Source: Janthinobacterium sp. PAMC25594
Lineage (GTDB): Bacteria; Pseudomonadota; Gammaproteobacteria; Burkholderiales; Burkholderiaceae_D
Length of the DNA stretch: 64,000 nt
Assembly: GCF_019443505.1 (NCBI RefSeq)
Contig: NZ_CP080377.1
Coordinates: 3,844,001-3,908,000 of the forward strand
Reading direction: 5' to 3'
Made by a program: the position numbers and the translations under genes. The notes beneath the pieces were generated by a model, which ran no database searches, was not told where the DNA came from, and worked only from the letters and a program-made list of their open reading frames with translations. Of this stretch, positions 43,689-52,977 are shown piece after piece (position 1 is the first letter of the stretch; each line of letters starts with the position of its first letter).

Positions 43689-44866
43689 GGCGGTGGCTGG
43701 CTGCGCTGCTGGAATTCGCGCGGCGTGCAACCGAGTTCGCGCTTGAAGACGGTATGCATGTACTGCACCGTGGTAAAGCCGCAACGCACGGCCACCTCGG
43801 CCACCTGGCCCGGCCCGCGCGCCAGCAGGGTCTTGGCCGCATCGAGCTTGAAATGCAGGATTTCGTCGTGCACGCTGCGCCCCAGCTCATGGCGGAAGTG
43901 CGCTTCGAGCGAGGAGCGCGACACGCCCACGTAATCGGCCACCTGCTCCGTCTTGATGCCCTGGCAGGCGTACTGGCGGATGAAGTGGCGCGCCTGCATC
44001 ACCTGCGGATGCTGGAAGGGCTGGTGACAGGTGGACGCGAGCACGTTCAGGCCGGCCGGCGGCACGAGGATGCGCGTGCCGGACAGGCGCGCGCCGTTGA
44101 GCATCTGGTGCAGCAAATGCGCCGCCGTGCGGCCCATTTCCTCGGTGCCCTGGATCACGGAACTCAAGGGAATGCGCGTGAGCATGCGCGCCAGCGGGTC
44201 GTTGTCGATGCCGATCAGGGCCACTTGCTCCGGCACGGCGATGCCCGCGTGCATGCACGCTTGCAGCAGCTGACGCGCGCGCGCGTCGCTCACGGCGATG
44301 ATGCCAACGGGTTTTTCCAGGCTGTTGAGCCAGGCGATCTGCTGCTCCACCGCTTCATCCCACGCGGGCGCGCTGGTGGCGACGCCCCGGTACACGTCGG
44401 CGCGCATGTGATCGCGTTCCATCAGCGCGCAAAACGCCGTTTCGCGCTCCTGCGCCCAGCGGTTGACATCGGCCTCGGGCAGGCTGAAACAGGCAAAGCG
44501 CGTCAAGCCCGCTTCCACCAGATGTTCATAGGCCAGCTTGACGATCTTGAAATTATCGGTCGCCACGTAGGGGATGCCGGCCGGGTAATCCTCGGCGTGC
44601 GCATACGAGCCGCCCACGGCCACCACGGGCAGGCGGCTGTTTGCCAGCGCCGCGCAGACGGCGGGATCGTCGAAATCGGCGATGATGCCGTCGCCCTGCC
44701 AGCGCTCAATGCCGGGCAGGCGGCAGCGGAAATCCTCTTCCAGGAACAGGTCCCACGATACGCGCGTGGTGTTCAGGTAGGCGGCGATGCCCGCGATGAT
44801 GTCGCGGTCGTAGATTTTATTCCCGTTAAACAGCAGCGCGATCCGGTGCGCGGTCGGCATCTTCAT
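43685..44866 (-). CDS. xylR: Xylose operon regulator XylR (AraC family)
   Basis: A xylose-responsive activator of 393 aa, the same length class as E. coli XylR. The N-terminal periplasmic-binding-like domain begins HRIALLFNGNKIYDRDIIAGI and contains SWDLFLEEDFRCRLPGIERW and GDGIIADFDDPAV, closely parallel to E. coli XylR. GIIAVSDARARQLLQACMHAGIAVP and IGIDNDPLARML follow. The C-terminal AraC domain has two HTH motifs, with VADYVGVSRSSLEAHFRHELG and CGFTTVQYMHTVFKRELGCTPREF. ATG 44866 has AGGAG five bases upstream. Unusually, it lies inside the structural operon after xylH rather than divergent from it. Confidence 0.93.
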   Translation of the reverse strand: MKMPTAHRIALLFNGNKIYDRDIIAGIAAYLNTTRVSWDLFLEEDFRCRLPGIERWQGDGIIADFDDPAVCAALANSRLPVVAVGGSYAHAEDYPAGIPYVATDNFKIVKLAYEHLVEAGLTRFACFSLPEADVNRWAQERETAFCALMERDHMRADVYRGVATSAPAWDEAVEQQIAWLNSLEKPVGIIAVSDARARQLLQACMHAGIAVPEQVALIGIDNDPLARMLTRIPLSSVIQGTEEMGRTAAHLLHQMLNGARLSGTRILVPPAGLNVLASTCHQPFQHPQVMQARHFIRQYACQGIKTEQVADYVGVSRSSLEAHFRHELGRSVHDEILHFKLDAAKTLLARGPGQVAEVAVRCGFTTVQYMHTVFKRELGCTPREFQQRSQPPP

Positions 44867-44898
44867 GGTGTCTCCTCGCGTGCCAGATCGTTTCACGG

Positions 44899-46041
44899 CT
44901 AACGGCGCCCTGCTCGCGTGCTGACATCGACCCACACGGCCAAAGTGAGGATACTGCCTTTCACGATCATCTGCCAGTAGGTGTCCACGTCCAGCATGGA
45001 CATGCCGTTATCGAGGCTGGCCATCACCAGCGCACCGATCAGGGCGCCGTACACGGTGCCCGATCCGCCGCGCATCGAGGTGCCGCCGATGAAGCAGGCG
45101 GCGATGGCATCGAGTTCGCTGAAGGTGCCGGCCGAAGGCGAACCGGCCGCCAGGCGGCCCGTGTTGATCAGGCCAGCCAATGCGCACATCAGGCCCATGA
45201 TGCCGAAGATCCACAGCTTGACGGCTTTGACGTTGATGCCGGACAAACGCGTCGCTTCCATATTGCTGCCGACGGCGTAGATGCGCCGGCCGAACACGGT
45301 CTGGCTGGTGATGTAGCTGAACAATCCCAGCAAGGCCAGCAGCAACAGCACGGGCAGCGGGATGCCTTCATAGCCGTTCAGGGTTTGCACGAAGGCATAC
45401 AGCACGGCGCCGATGACGGCCAGGCGCAAGCCATCGGCCCAGGGCGCCGTCTGCGGCAAGCCATGCTGCGCGCGGCTGGCGCGCGCGCGCCACGTCAGGA
45501 AGGCGGCCAGCAGGAACAGGCCGACGCCCAGCACGATGCCGGGCACCGCGGGCAGGTAACCCTGCCCCAGGTAGACCATCGGCTCGGAGACGGGGGCGAT
45601 CGTGATGCCGCCCGTGATGCCCAGCAGGACACCGCGATACGCGAGCATGCCGCCCAGTCCCACGATGAAGGACGGGATGCCCCGGTACGCCGTCAGGTAG
45701 CCGTTGAGCAGGCCGATCACCAGGCCGCAGCCGAGTACGGCAGCCAGGTTCAGCGCCAGCGGCCAGTGCTGCGTCACGTCCAGCACGGCGGCGATGCCGC
45801 CCAATAGCCCCAACAGGGAACCGATCGACAGGTCGATCTCGCCGGCGATAATCACCAGCACCATGCCGCAGGCGAGGATGCCGGTGACGGACATCTGGCG
45901 CAGCAGGTTCGACAGGTTACGCGGCGTGAGGAAACTGCCCTGCGTCTTCCACGAAAAGAAGGCCCAGATCAGCGCCACGGCGATCAACAGGGCCAGCATC
46001 TTGTATTGGGTGAACAGCTGTTTGATACTGTGCGGTTTCAT
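44899..46041 (-). CDS. xylH: D-xylose ABC transporter permease
   Basis: Inner-membrane permease of the high-affinity xylose importer, 380 aa with about ten helices. Motifs typical of XylH/RbsC-type permeases are [66 protein letters not shown] and [21 protein letters not shown]. The long form with the loop near residues 180-200 agrees with XylH. The ATG overlaps the xylG stop as ATGA. Substrate assignment rests on XylF, XylG and XylR next to it. Confidence 0.92.
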   Translation of the reverse strand: MKPHSIKQLFTQYKMLALLIAVALIWAFFSWKTQGSFLTPRNLSNLLRQMSVTGILACGMVLVIIAGEIDLSIGSLLGLLGGIAAVLDVTQHWPLALNLAAVLGCGLVIGLLNGYLTAYRGIPSFIVGLGGMLAYRGVLLGITGGITIAPVSEPMVYLGQGYLPAVPGIVLGVGLFLLAAFLTWRARASRAQHGLPQTAPWADGLRLAVIGAVLYAFVQTLNGYEGIPLPVLLLLALLGLFSYITSQTVFGRRIYAVGSNMEATRLSGINVKAVKLWIFGIMGLMCALAGLINTGRLAAGSPSAGTFSELDAIAACFIGGTSMRGGSGTVYGALIGALVMASLDNGMSMLDVDTYWQMIVKGSILTLAVWVDVSTRAGRR

Positions 46042-47615
46042 GCTGCGGGTTCCTTGTTTGCGGTGTTGGCGGCGGGCGCCGGACGCTGGTCCAGCGCCGC
46101 CGCCAGCACGGTTTCCTGGCTCAGGCCATCGTTGATAAAGTCGCCGCGCAGGCGGCCTTCGCCCATCACCAGCACGCGGTCGGACACGCCCAGCACTTCG
46201 GCCAGTTCCGACGAGACCATGATGATGGCCACGCCCCGGTCGGCCAGCGCCAGCATCAATTTGTAGATTTCATATTTGGCGCCCACGTCGACGCCGCGCG
46301 TGGGTTCGTCGAGGATCAGCACGCGCGGGCGCGTCAGCAGCATCTTGGCCAGCACGGCCTTTTGCTGGTTGCCGCCCGACAGGCTCGTAATGGGCAGCGA
46401 CGGGCTGGCCGCCTTCAGTTCCAGCTGCGCGATCTCGCCGCGCACGGCCGTCAATTCCGCCTCGCCATCGATGCGCGTGGCGCGCGCGAATGTCTCCAGC
46501 ACGGCCAGGGTGATGTTCTGGCCCACGTCGAGGTCGGGCACGATGCCGTGATGCTTGCGGTCTTCCGGCACCATGGCCAGGCCCATGGCAATCGCTTTTT
46601 GCGGAGACGAGGTGTCGATGCGGCGGCCATCGAGCCACACTTCGGCCTGGCACGGCCCCGGATAGGCGCCGAACAGGGCCGAGACGAGCTCCGTGCGCCC
46701 CGCCCCCACCAGGCCGGCGATGCCGAGGATCTCGCCACGGCGCAGGGTAAATGACACATCGTCGACCCGCTTGCGCTGCGGGTTGTCGGCATCGATGCAG
46801 CTCACGTGGCGCGCCTCGAACAGCACCTCGCCGATCGCCGCCTTTTTCTCAGGCGAGCGCTGCGGATACAGCTGGCTCATTTCGCGGCCCACCATCTGCG
46901 CGATGATGCGTTCGACGTTCATCTGCGCCATCGGCGTGGTGGCGATATGCTTGCCGTCGCGGATGACGACGATGGTGTCGCAGATGGCCGCCACTTCATC
47001 GAGCTTGTGCGAAATGTAGATGCAGGTAACACCCTTGGCTTTCAGCGCGCGCAGGATATCGAGCAGCACGGCGATTTCCGACGCCGTCAGCGACGACGAC
47101 GGTTCGTCGAGAATCAGCAGGCGCGCATTCTTGTTGAGCGCCTTGGCGATTTCCACCAGTTGCTGGTGGCCGCCGCCATAGTTCATGACCGGCAGCGCCA
47201 CGTTCAGTTCGGGAATTTTCAATTCGCACAGCAGCTCGTCGGCGCGCTTGTACATGGCGGCGTAATGCATGCGCCCGCCCGGCAGGGTGAGCTCGCGGCC
47301 CATGAAGATATTCTCGGCTACGGACAGCTGCGGCACCAGCATCAGTTCCTGGTGGATGATGATGATGCCCGCTTCTTCCGTGTCGCGGATCGATTGCGCG
47401 CGCAGGGGCTGGCCATCCCACAGGATCTCGCCATCCCAGGTGCCGTGCGGGTACACGCCGGACAGCACTTTCATCAGGGTCGACTTGCCGGCGCCATTCT
47501 CGCCGCACAGGCCGATGCACTCGCCGGCCCGCACCTGCAGGTCGATACCGTCAAGCGCGCGGACGTCGCCAAACTGTTTGACGATGTCTTTCATTTCAAG
47601 CAGATAGTCGGACAT
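46038..47615 (-). CDS. xylG: D-xylose ABC transporter ATP-binding protein (two ABC domains)
   Basis: A 525-aa tandem ABC ATPase. Domain 1 has Walker [32 protein letters not shown], a degenerate signature [14 protein letters not shown] and Walker [12 protein letters not shown]. Domain 2 has a Walker A-like [10 protein letters not shown], signature [15 protein letters not shown] and [18 protein letters not shown]. This asymmetric layout is standard for monosaccharide importers (XylG, AraG, MglA). ATG 47615 is preferred over GTG 47621. A paired REP element separates it from xylF. Confidence 0.93.
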   Translation of the reverse strand: MSDYLLEMKDIVKQFGDVRALDGIDLQVRAGECIGLCGENGAGKSTLMKVLSGVYPHGTWDGEILWDGQPLRAQSIRDTEEAGIIIIHQELMLVPQLSVAENIFMGRELTLPGGRMHYAAMYKRADELLCELKIPELNVALPVMNYGGGHQQLVEIAKALNKNARLLILDEPSSSLTASEIAVLLDILRALKAKGVTCIYISHKLDEVAAICDTIVVIRDGKHIATTPMAQMNVERIIAQMVGREMSQLYPQRSPEKKAAIGEVLFEARHVSCIDADNPQRKRVDDVSFTLRRGEILGIAGLVGAGRTELVSALFGAYPGPCQAEVWLDGRRIDTSSPQKAIAMGLAMVPEDRKHHGIVPDLDVGQNITLAVLETFARATRIDGEAELTAVRGEIAQLELKAASPSLPITSLSGGNQQKAVLAKMLLTRPRVLILDEPTRGVDVGAKYEIYKLMLALADRGVAIIMVSSELAEVLGVSDRVLVMGEGRLRGDFINDGLSQETVLAAALDQRPAPAANTANKEPAA

Positions 47616-47646
47616 GCTCACTCTCGTTGCGGATACGAAGAAGAAT

Positions 47647-47722
47647 GTCGGATTACGCTGCGCTAATCCGACCTACCGGTCCAAACGGGTAGGTCGGCTT
47701 AGCGCGCAGCGCGTAAGCCGAC
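47647..47722. repeat. REP-like element, copy 4 (inverted pair)
   Basis: GTCGGATTACGCTGCGCTAA with its inverse AATCCGAC, then GTAGGTCGGCTTAGCGCGC with GCGCGTAAGCCGAC, lie between xylF and xylG. The right-hand unit carries compensating changes in both arms (GGCTTA/TAAGCC), evidence that hairpin pairing is conserved. Confidence 0.9.
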
Positions 47723-47735
47723 AGCAAGCAGGCGA

Positions 47736-48737
47736 TCAGTTACCCAATTGCGCCTTGGTATAGAAGCCGTCGTCGACGAGAATGTTCACATTCGCCTTGG
47801 TCAGCGGCGTTGGTTTCAGCAGCACCGTGCTGACTTTTTTCAGGCCGTTGTCATAGCTGGAGTTGTAGGCCGGCTTTTCATTGCGCGCCAGTTGCACGGC
47901 CAGCTTGGCCGCCTCCGAAGCGATGGTTTTCAACGGCTTGTAGACGGTCATCGACTGCGTGCCGGCGATGACGCGTTTCACCGCCGCCAGATCGGCATCC
48001 TGGCCCGAAACCGGCACCTTGCCAGCGAGTTTTTGCGCGGCCAGGGCCTGGATGGCGCCGCCGGCCGTGCCGTCGTTCGAGGCGACGATGGCGTCGATCT
48101 TGTTGCCGTTGGCCGTCAGCGCGTTTTCCACGATGGACAGCGCTTCGGTGGCGCTCCAGTCCTTCACCCACTGCTGGCCGACGATCTTGATGTCGCCCTT
48201 GTCGATGAACGGTTTGAGCACCTTCATCTGCCCTTCGCGCAGCATCTTGGCGTTGTTGTCGGTCGGCGAACCGCCCAGCAGGTAGTAATTGCCCTTCGGC
48301 TGCAGCTTGGTCACGCCTTCGGCCTGCATCTCGCCCACTTTCTCGTTGTCGAACGAGATATACGCGTCGATATCGGCATTCAGGATCAGGCGGTCATACG
48401 ACAGCACCTTGATGCCGGCCTTTTTCGCTTCCTTGACGGTGTTGTTCAACACTGTCGCATTGAACGGCACGATCACCAGCACGTCCACGCCGCGCGAAAC
48501 CAGGTTTTCGATTTGCGAAATCTGGCGCTGTTCGCTGGCGTCGGCCGACTGCACAAAGACCTTGGCGCCCTGCTTCTCGGCGGCGGCGATGAAGAAATCG
48601 CGGTCACGCGTCCAGCGTTCCACGCGCAAATCGTCGATGGAAAAGCCGATCTTCGGATTTTTTGCATCGGCCAGGGCGGCGCTGCTGCTCAATGCCAGCA
48701 TTGCGGTCATGATGGCTGCACTGATGATCTTGTTCAT
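47736..48737 (-). CDS. xylF: D-xylose ABC transporter substrate-binding protein
   Basis: Periplasmic xylose-binding protein, 333 aa. A signal peptide ends SSSAALADA. The mature protein begins NPKIGFSIDDLRVERWTRDRD, the hallmark XylF ligand region, and contains DVLVIVPFNATVLNNTVKEA, KVLSYDRLILNADIDAYISFDN, YYLLGGSPTDNNAKMLREGQ and AIVASNDGTAGGAIQALAAQ. ATG 48737 has AAGGAGA nine bases upstream. It leads the xylFGH-xylR block. The 125-nt gap to xylD contains a single REP unit and the AT-rich dyad-like TTAAAAAACGTTGTTAA (about 48758-48774), possibly a promoter or operator. Confidence 0.95.
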   Translation of the reverse strand: MNKIISAAIMTAMLALSSSAALADAKNPKIGFSIDDLRVERWTRDRDFFIAAAEKQGAKVFVQSADASEQRQISQIENLVSRGVDVLVIVPFNATVLNNTVKEAKKAGIKVLSYDRLILNADIDAYISFDNEKVGEMQAEGVTKLQPKGNYYLLGGSPTDNNAKMLREGQMKVLKPFIDKGDIKIVGQQWVKDWSATEALSIVENALTANGNKIDAIVASNDGTAGGAIQALAAQKLAGKVPVSGQDADLAAVKRVIAGTQSMTVYKPLKTIASEAAKLAVQLARNEKPAYNSSYDNGLKKVSTVLLKPTPLTKANVNILVDDGFYTKAQLGN

Positions 48738-48815
48738 TGTGTGTCTCCTTGTGGATTTTATTAACAACGTTTTTTAACTGCGGGTGCTGCTGAAAAATTT
48801 TATGTCTGTGGTGGT

Positions 48816-48848
48816 GTCGGGTTACGCGCGGAGCGCTAACCCGACCTA
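48816..48848. repeat. REP-like palindrome, copy 5 (single)
   Basis: GTCGGGTTACGCGCG and CGCTAACCCGACCTAC form one inverted-repeat unit between xylD and xylF. The orientation is opposite to copy 1. Confidence 0.85.
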
Positions 48849-48862
48849 CCCCGACCTGCCTG

Positions 48863-50650
48863 CTAATGGTTGTGGCGTGGCAGGGTCTGGCCCACGGCGC
48901 GGTATTTCAGCGCCAGCTCCATGCAGGCGCCCGTTTCCAGCTGGCCCACGCTGGCGCGGTAGAGCTCCTGCCACGGCGTGGCGCTGTCGTTGACGGGCGG
49001 CGGCAGTTCTTTGGCGCGGCGTGCCAGTTCCTGCGCATCGACCAGCATGTCGCAGCGGCCCGCGTTCAAGTCCACGCGGATGATGTCACCCGTGCGCAGC
49101 AGCGCCAGGCCGCCGCCCACGGCGCTTTCCGGCGAGGCATTCAGGATTGAGGGGCTGTCCGAGGTGCCCGACTGGCGCCCGTCGCCCAGGGTTGGCAAAT
49201 TCAGGATCCCCGCCTTCAGCAAGGCGTCGGGCGGCTGCATGTTGACCACTTCGGCCGAACCGGGCCAGCCCACGGGGCCGGCGCCGCGCATGACCAGCAT
49301 GCAGCTGTCGTCGATATTGAGCGTCGGGTCGTTGATGCGCGCGTGGTAGTCGCTTGACCCGTCAAAGACGATGGCGCGCGCCTCGAACACGCCCTCGCTG
49401 CCGGGGCGCGACAGGTAGCGCTCGCGGAAAGCGGGCGAGATCACGCTGGTCTTCATGATGGCGAAGTCGAACAGATTGCCCTGCAAGGCCATGAAACCGG
49501 CCTTTTCCTTCAGCGGCGCGGCAAACGGGCGGATCATCTCGCGGTCCGCGCTTTCACGGCCTTGCAAGTTGGCCGCCATCGTCTGGCCCGTGACCGTCAA
49601 GCGATCTGCGTGCAGCAAGCCCGCCTGCTGTAACTCCCACATCACGGCAGGCACGCCGCCGGCGCGGTGAAAGCGCTCGCCCAGATACTTCCCGGCCGGC
49701 TGCATGTTCAACAGCAGCGGCACGTCGTAACCATGTTCCATCCAGTCGCTCGAATGCAGTTCCACGCCCGCATGACGGGCCATGGCCATCAGGTGCGGCT
49801 GGGCGTTGGTGGAGCCGCCGATGGCCGCGTTGACGATGATGGCGTCCAGGAAGGCCTCGCGCGTGAGGATGCTCGACGGGCGCACGTCGTCATGCGCCAG
49901 CTCGACGATGCGGCGCCCCGTGGCATAGGCGATCTGGCCCCGCTCGCGGTAAGGCGCGGGGATGGCCGAACAGCCCGTCAGGGACATGCCCAGCACCTCG
50001 GCCAGCGCATTCATGGTCGATGCCGTGCCCATGGTGTTGCAGTGGCCGGCCGACGGCGCCGAGGCGGCGGCGATCTGCAGGAATTTGTCGTTGTCGATCA
50101 AGCCGGCGGACAGCTGGCGGCGGCCCTTCCAGATGGCCGCGCCGGAACCCACCAGTTCGCCGTCCATCCAGCCGTCGAGCATGGGACCGCCCGACAGCAC
50201 GATGGCGGGAATGTCCACCGTGGCGGCGGCCATCAGTTGCGCCGGCGTGGTCTTGTCGCAGCCCGTCGTCAGCACCACGGCGTCGATCGGGTAGCCATGC
50301 AAAATCTCCACCAGGCCCAGATACGCGAGGTTCCGGTCCAGCGCGGCCGTCGGACGGCGGCAGTTCTCGAAGATCGGGTGCAGCGGGAATTCCATCGGGA
50401 TGCCGCCCGCGTCGCGGATGCCGTCGCGCACGCGCTGGGCCAGTTCCAGGTGGATGCGGTTGCAGGGACTGATGTCGCTGCCGCTTTGCGCGATGCCGAT
50501 GATGGGCCGGCCCGAACGCAGCTCCTCGGCCGTGATGCCGTAGTTCATGAAGCGCTCCAGGTACAGCGCCGTCATGTCGATGTGCTCGGGATTGTCGAAC
50601 CAGTCCTGCGAGCGGAAACGCCGCGACGGGCGTTGGGCGGGAATGTTCAT
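48863..50650 (-). CDS. xylD: D-xylonate dehydratase (IlvD/Edd family)
   Basis: Dehydrates D-xylonate to 2-keto-3-deoxy-D-xylonate. The 595-aa length and motifs match Caulobacter XylD: GRPIIGIAQSGSDISPCNRIHLELAQRV, VVLTTGCDKTTPAQLMAAATVDIPA, SAPSAGHCNTMGTASTMNALAEVLGMSL and GDGRQSGTSDSPSILNASPESAVGGGLAL. Cluster cysteines in CNRIH, GCDKTTP and GHCNTMG are intact. The ATG overlaps the TGA of the xylose dehydrogenase gene (ATGA). It belongs to a different subgroup from the arabinonate/galactonate-type dehydratase at 40093. Confidence 0.93.
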   Translation of the reverse strand: MNIPAQRPSRRFRSQDWFDNPEHIDMTALYLERFMNYGITAEELRSGRPIIGIAQSGSDISPCNRIHLELAQRVRDGIRDAGGIPMEFPLHPIFENCRRPTAALDRNLAYLGLVEILHGYPIDAVVLTTGCDKTTPAQLMAAATVDIPAIVLSGGPMLDGWMDGELVGSGAAIWKGRRQLSAGLIDNDKFLQIAAASAPSAGHCNTMGTASTMNALAEVLGMSLTGCSAIPAPYRERGQIAYATGRRIVELAHDDVRPSSILTREAFLDAIIVNAAIGGSTNAQPHLMAMARHAGVELHSSDWMEHGYDVPLLLNMQPAGKYLGERFHRAGGVPAVMWELQQAGLLHADRLTVTGQTMAANLQGRESADREMIRPFAAPLKEKAGFMALQGNLFDFAIMKTSVISPAFRERYLSRPGSEGVFEARAIVFDGSSDYHARINDPTLNIDDSCMLVMRGAGPVGWPGSAEVVNMQPPDALLKAGILNLPTLGDGRQSGTSDSPSILNASPESAVGGGLALLRTGDIIRVDLNAGRCDMLVDAQELARRAKELPPPVNDSATPWQELYRASVGQLETGACMELALKYRAVGQTLPRHNH

Positions 50651-51414
50651 GCGCCGTACCAGCCGGCGTCCACGTAGTATTCGCGTCCCGCGCACTTGGC
50701 GGCGTTGTCGGACGCGAGGAACAGCGCCAGCGCCGCCACGTCTTCCGGCTCCACGCGCGTTTGCAGGCACTGTCCCTGCAGGATCACCGCTTCCGCCTCC
50801 GGCGTATGCCACAGCCGCTCCTGGCGCGGCGTGCGCACGGCGCCGGGAATGATGCAATTGACGCGGATGCCGTCGACGCCCAGGTCGCGCGCCAGGCCGC
50901 GCGTCAGGCCCTCAATGCCGGCTTTCGCCGTCATGTAGATCGACAGCTTAGCTTGCGCCAGGTGCCAGGAAATCGAGCCCAGGTTGAGAATCACGCCGCG
51001 GCCCTTGGCGCGCATGGCCGGCGCCACTGCCTGGGCGCAGAAATACTGATGCCGCAAGTTGACGGCGATGCGCTCGTCCCAGTAGGCGGGCGTGACGTCC
51101 TGCAACTGGTGGCGGTCGTCATTGGCCGCGTTGTTGATGAGGATATCCGTGGCACCCGCGCTGTGTTCAATCTCGGCGAAGGTGGCGGCCAGGGCGCCCA
51201 GGTCCGTCAGGTCGCAATAGCGGAAAACGGGCGGCTGCGGCAGGTGCGCCAGCTTTTGCTGCAGCGCCAGCGACGCCTCGCGGGCGATGTCGAGAAAGGT
51301 GACGTGGGCGCCCTGGCGCGCGAACGCCTCGACGATGGCCACGCCGATGCCGGTGCCGCCGCCCGTGATGACGACGCGCTGGCCGGCCAGGCTGGGGTAA
51401 GTTGCATGCTGCAT
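50647..51414 (-). CDS. xylB: D-xylose 1-dehydrogenase (SDR family, XylB type)
   Basis: A short-chain dehydrogenase of 255 aa oxidising D-xylose to xylonolactone with NAD. It reads as a near orthologue of Caulobacter XylB: YPSLAGQRVVITGGGTGIG, VTFLDIAREAS, DILINNAANDDRHQLQDVTPAYWDERIAVNLRH, NLGSISWHLAQAKLSIYMTAKAGIEG (Ser and YxxxK) and the C-terminal CAGREYYVDAGWYGA. The symbol follows Caulobacter usage and must not be confused with xylulokinase XylB. It lies 26 nt after xylX and overlaps xylD. Confidence 0.92.
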   Translation of the reverse strand: MQHATYPSLAGQRVVITGGGTGIGVAIVEAFARQGAHVTFLDIAREASLALQQKLAHLPQPPVFRYCDLTDLGALAATFAEIEHSAGATDILINNAANDDRHQLQDVTPAYWDERIAVNLRHQYFCAQAVAPAMRAKGRGVILNLGSISWHLAQAKLSIYMTAKAGIEGLTRGLARDLGVDGIRVNCIIPGAVRTPRQERLWHTPEAEAVILQGQCLQTRVEPEDVAALALFLASDNAAKCAGREYYVDAGWYGA

Positions 51415-51440
51415 GGTGTCTCTCTTTTAAAAAAATCGGA

Positions 51441-52601
51441 TCAAAGCAAACCGCGTCGGGCCAGGTTCTGGTACAGCGCGCGCACGCCGAACGTCCAGGG
51501 AGGGATCGCATCGCAGCGCTGCACTTCGTTGACCAGCGCGCCCAGCGCGGCGCTGCCAATCGTCACGCGGTCGCCCAGGTGATGCGTGAAGCCGCCGCCC
51601 TGCGCGCCACGGTCCTTCACGGGCGAGAACATGGTGCCCAGGAACAGCATGAAGCCGTCCGGATACTGGTGGTACTGGCCCGCCGCCTGGCGCACCAGGT
51701 CGAGCGGGTCGCGGCTGATCTCGCGCATGAAGCTGGCGCCTTCGAGCACAAAGCCGTCGTCCGCGCCTTCGATCAGCAGCGACACTTCCGCCTGGCGCAC
51801 GGTGTCGAGCGTGTAGTGTTCGTCAAACAGGCGGATGAAGGGGCCGATGGCGCAGGAGCCGTTGTTGTCCTTGGCCTTGCCCAGCAACAGGGCGCTGCGC
51901 CCTTCGATATCACGCAGGTTGACGTCGTTGCCCAGGGTCGCCCCCAGCACCTCGCCGCGGCTGTTGACGGCCAGGACGATCTCGGGCTCGGGGTTGTTCC
52001 AGGCGGACGATGGCAGCAAGCCCACCTGCGCGCCGCAGCCCACCGACGACATCGGCTGCGCCTTGGTAAACACTTCCGCATCGGGGCCGATGCCCACTTC
52101 CATGTACTGCGACCAGGCGCCGCGCTGCTGCAGCTGCTGCTTCAGCCGCTGCGCCGCCTCCGAGCCGGGTTGTAATGCCGACAGGTCGCTGCCCAGCGTC
52201 GTTTGCAGGGCGGTGCGCAAGCTTGCCGCGCGTGCCGCGTCGCCACCCGCCTGTTCCTCGATCACCCGTTCCAGCAGGCTGACGGCGAAGGTCACGCCAC
52301 AGGCCTTGACGGCCTGCAGGTCGCACGGCGCCAGCAGCAGCGGCCTATCCAGCGGCGCGGCCAGCGCTTGCGCCAGCAGCGCCTGCACGGGGCCGAGCGC
52401 GATGCCGGGCGCATGGCGGGCGATATCGAGCGCATCGCTGCGTTCGAACAGCTCGGCCACCGTCGCCACCGTCTGCGTGAGGTCGACCACCTCGCCGCCG
52501 CGCACGGCGACGACGCAAGGGCCATCACGCCAGATGCGGCCGATAAGAAGGGCCTGCGCCAGGTCGGCGGGCAACAGGGAGGCGGGGGAAATCGGCTGCA
52601 T
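51441..52601 (-). CDS. xylX: 2-keto-3-deoxy-xylonate dehydratase (FAH family, XylX)
   Basis: A fumarylacetoacetate hydrolase-fold enzyme of 386 aa, dehydrating 2-keto-3-deoxy-D-xylonate to alpha-ketoglutarate semialdehyde. FAH metal residues are in SSAWNNPEPEIVLAVNSRGEVLG (ExE) and NDVNLRDIEGRSALLLGKAKD (Asp), with LFLGTMFSPVKDRGAQGGGFTHHLGD near the C-terminus. Position upstream of xylB and xylD matches the Caulobacter xylX order. Its presence, with no pentonate aldolase, points to the Weimberg rather than the Dahms branch. It is the first gene of the leftward cluster; the ribosome-binding site before ATG 52601 is weak. Confidence 0.9.
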   Translation of the reverse strand: MQPISPASLLPADLAQALLIGRIWRDGPCVVAVRGGEVVDLTQTVATVAELFERSDALDIARHAPGIALGPVQALLAQALAAPLDRPLLLAPCDLQAVKACGVTFAVSLLERVIEEQAGGDAARAASLRTALQTTLGSDLSALQPGSEAAQRLKQQLQQRGAWSQYMEVGIGPDAEVFTKAQPMSSVGCGAQVGLLPSSAWNNPEPEIVLAVNSRGEVLGATLGNDVNLRDIEGRSALLLGKAKDNNGSCAIGPFIRLFDEHYTLDTVRQAEVSLLIEGADDGFVLEGASFMREISRDPLDLVRQAAGQYHQYPDGFMLFLGTMFSPVKDRGAQGGGFTHHLGDRVTIGSAALGALVNEVQRCDAIPPWTFGVRALYQNLARRGLL

Positions 52602-52977
52602 GGCAAGCTTTCAAAAGGTCGTGACGGGATGGCCGGTCTTCAAGTCCGGACCGATTCTGCGCGCCGCCCTGTGTCGCCGCAATTACGAAAATCACCAAAT
52701 TGAATGATGATTATTGGTATTGCAGCGCACCAAAAAAAGCCGCTGCCCGGCCCCCGTTTCCACCCTGTCCGCAGGTGGGAAGGGGCGCCATGGCGCATTG
52801 CATCAATTGGCTTATCGATACCGTTTTGGATATCAGCAATGCGAAAAAAGTGATTGGTGAGGGATGGATGGACAAACTAGTATCAGCCGTGGCCTGCAAT
52901 CGGCCATCCGCACGGAGCCCGCCCACTGGGACGACGGCCCTGGCACATTCAACTATCGAAGACGGTGGAGACCTGAA
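52602..52977. promoter_or_regulatory. Divergent regulatory region between xylX and chvE
   Basis: A 376-bp stretch without a gene. It must carry promoters for the leftward xyl cluster and rightward chvE. An AT-rich part near 52680-52730 suits the xylX promoter. GATACCGTTTTGGATAT (52817-52833) and AAGTGATTGGT (52848-52858) match the pair upstream of dgoK (15 of 17 and 11 of 11 positions), so they are candidate regulator sites. A frame opening at 52864 is part of the chvE leader and looks non-coding. Confidence 0.6.
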
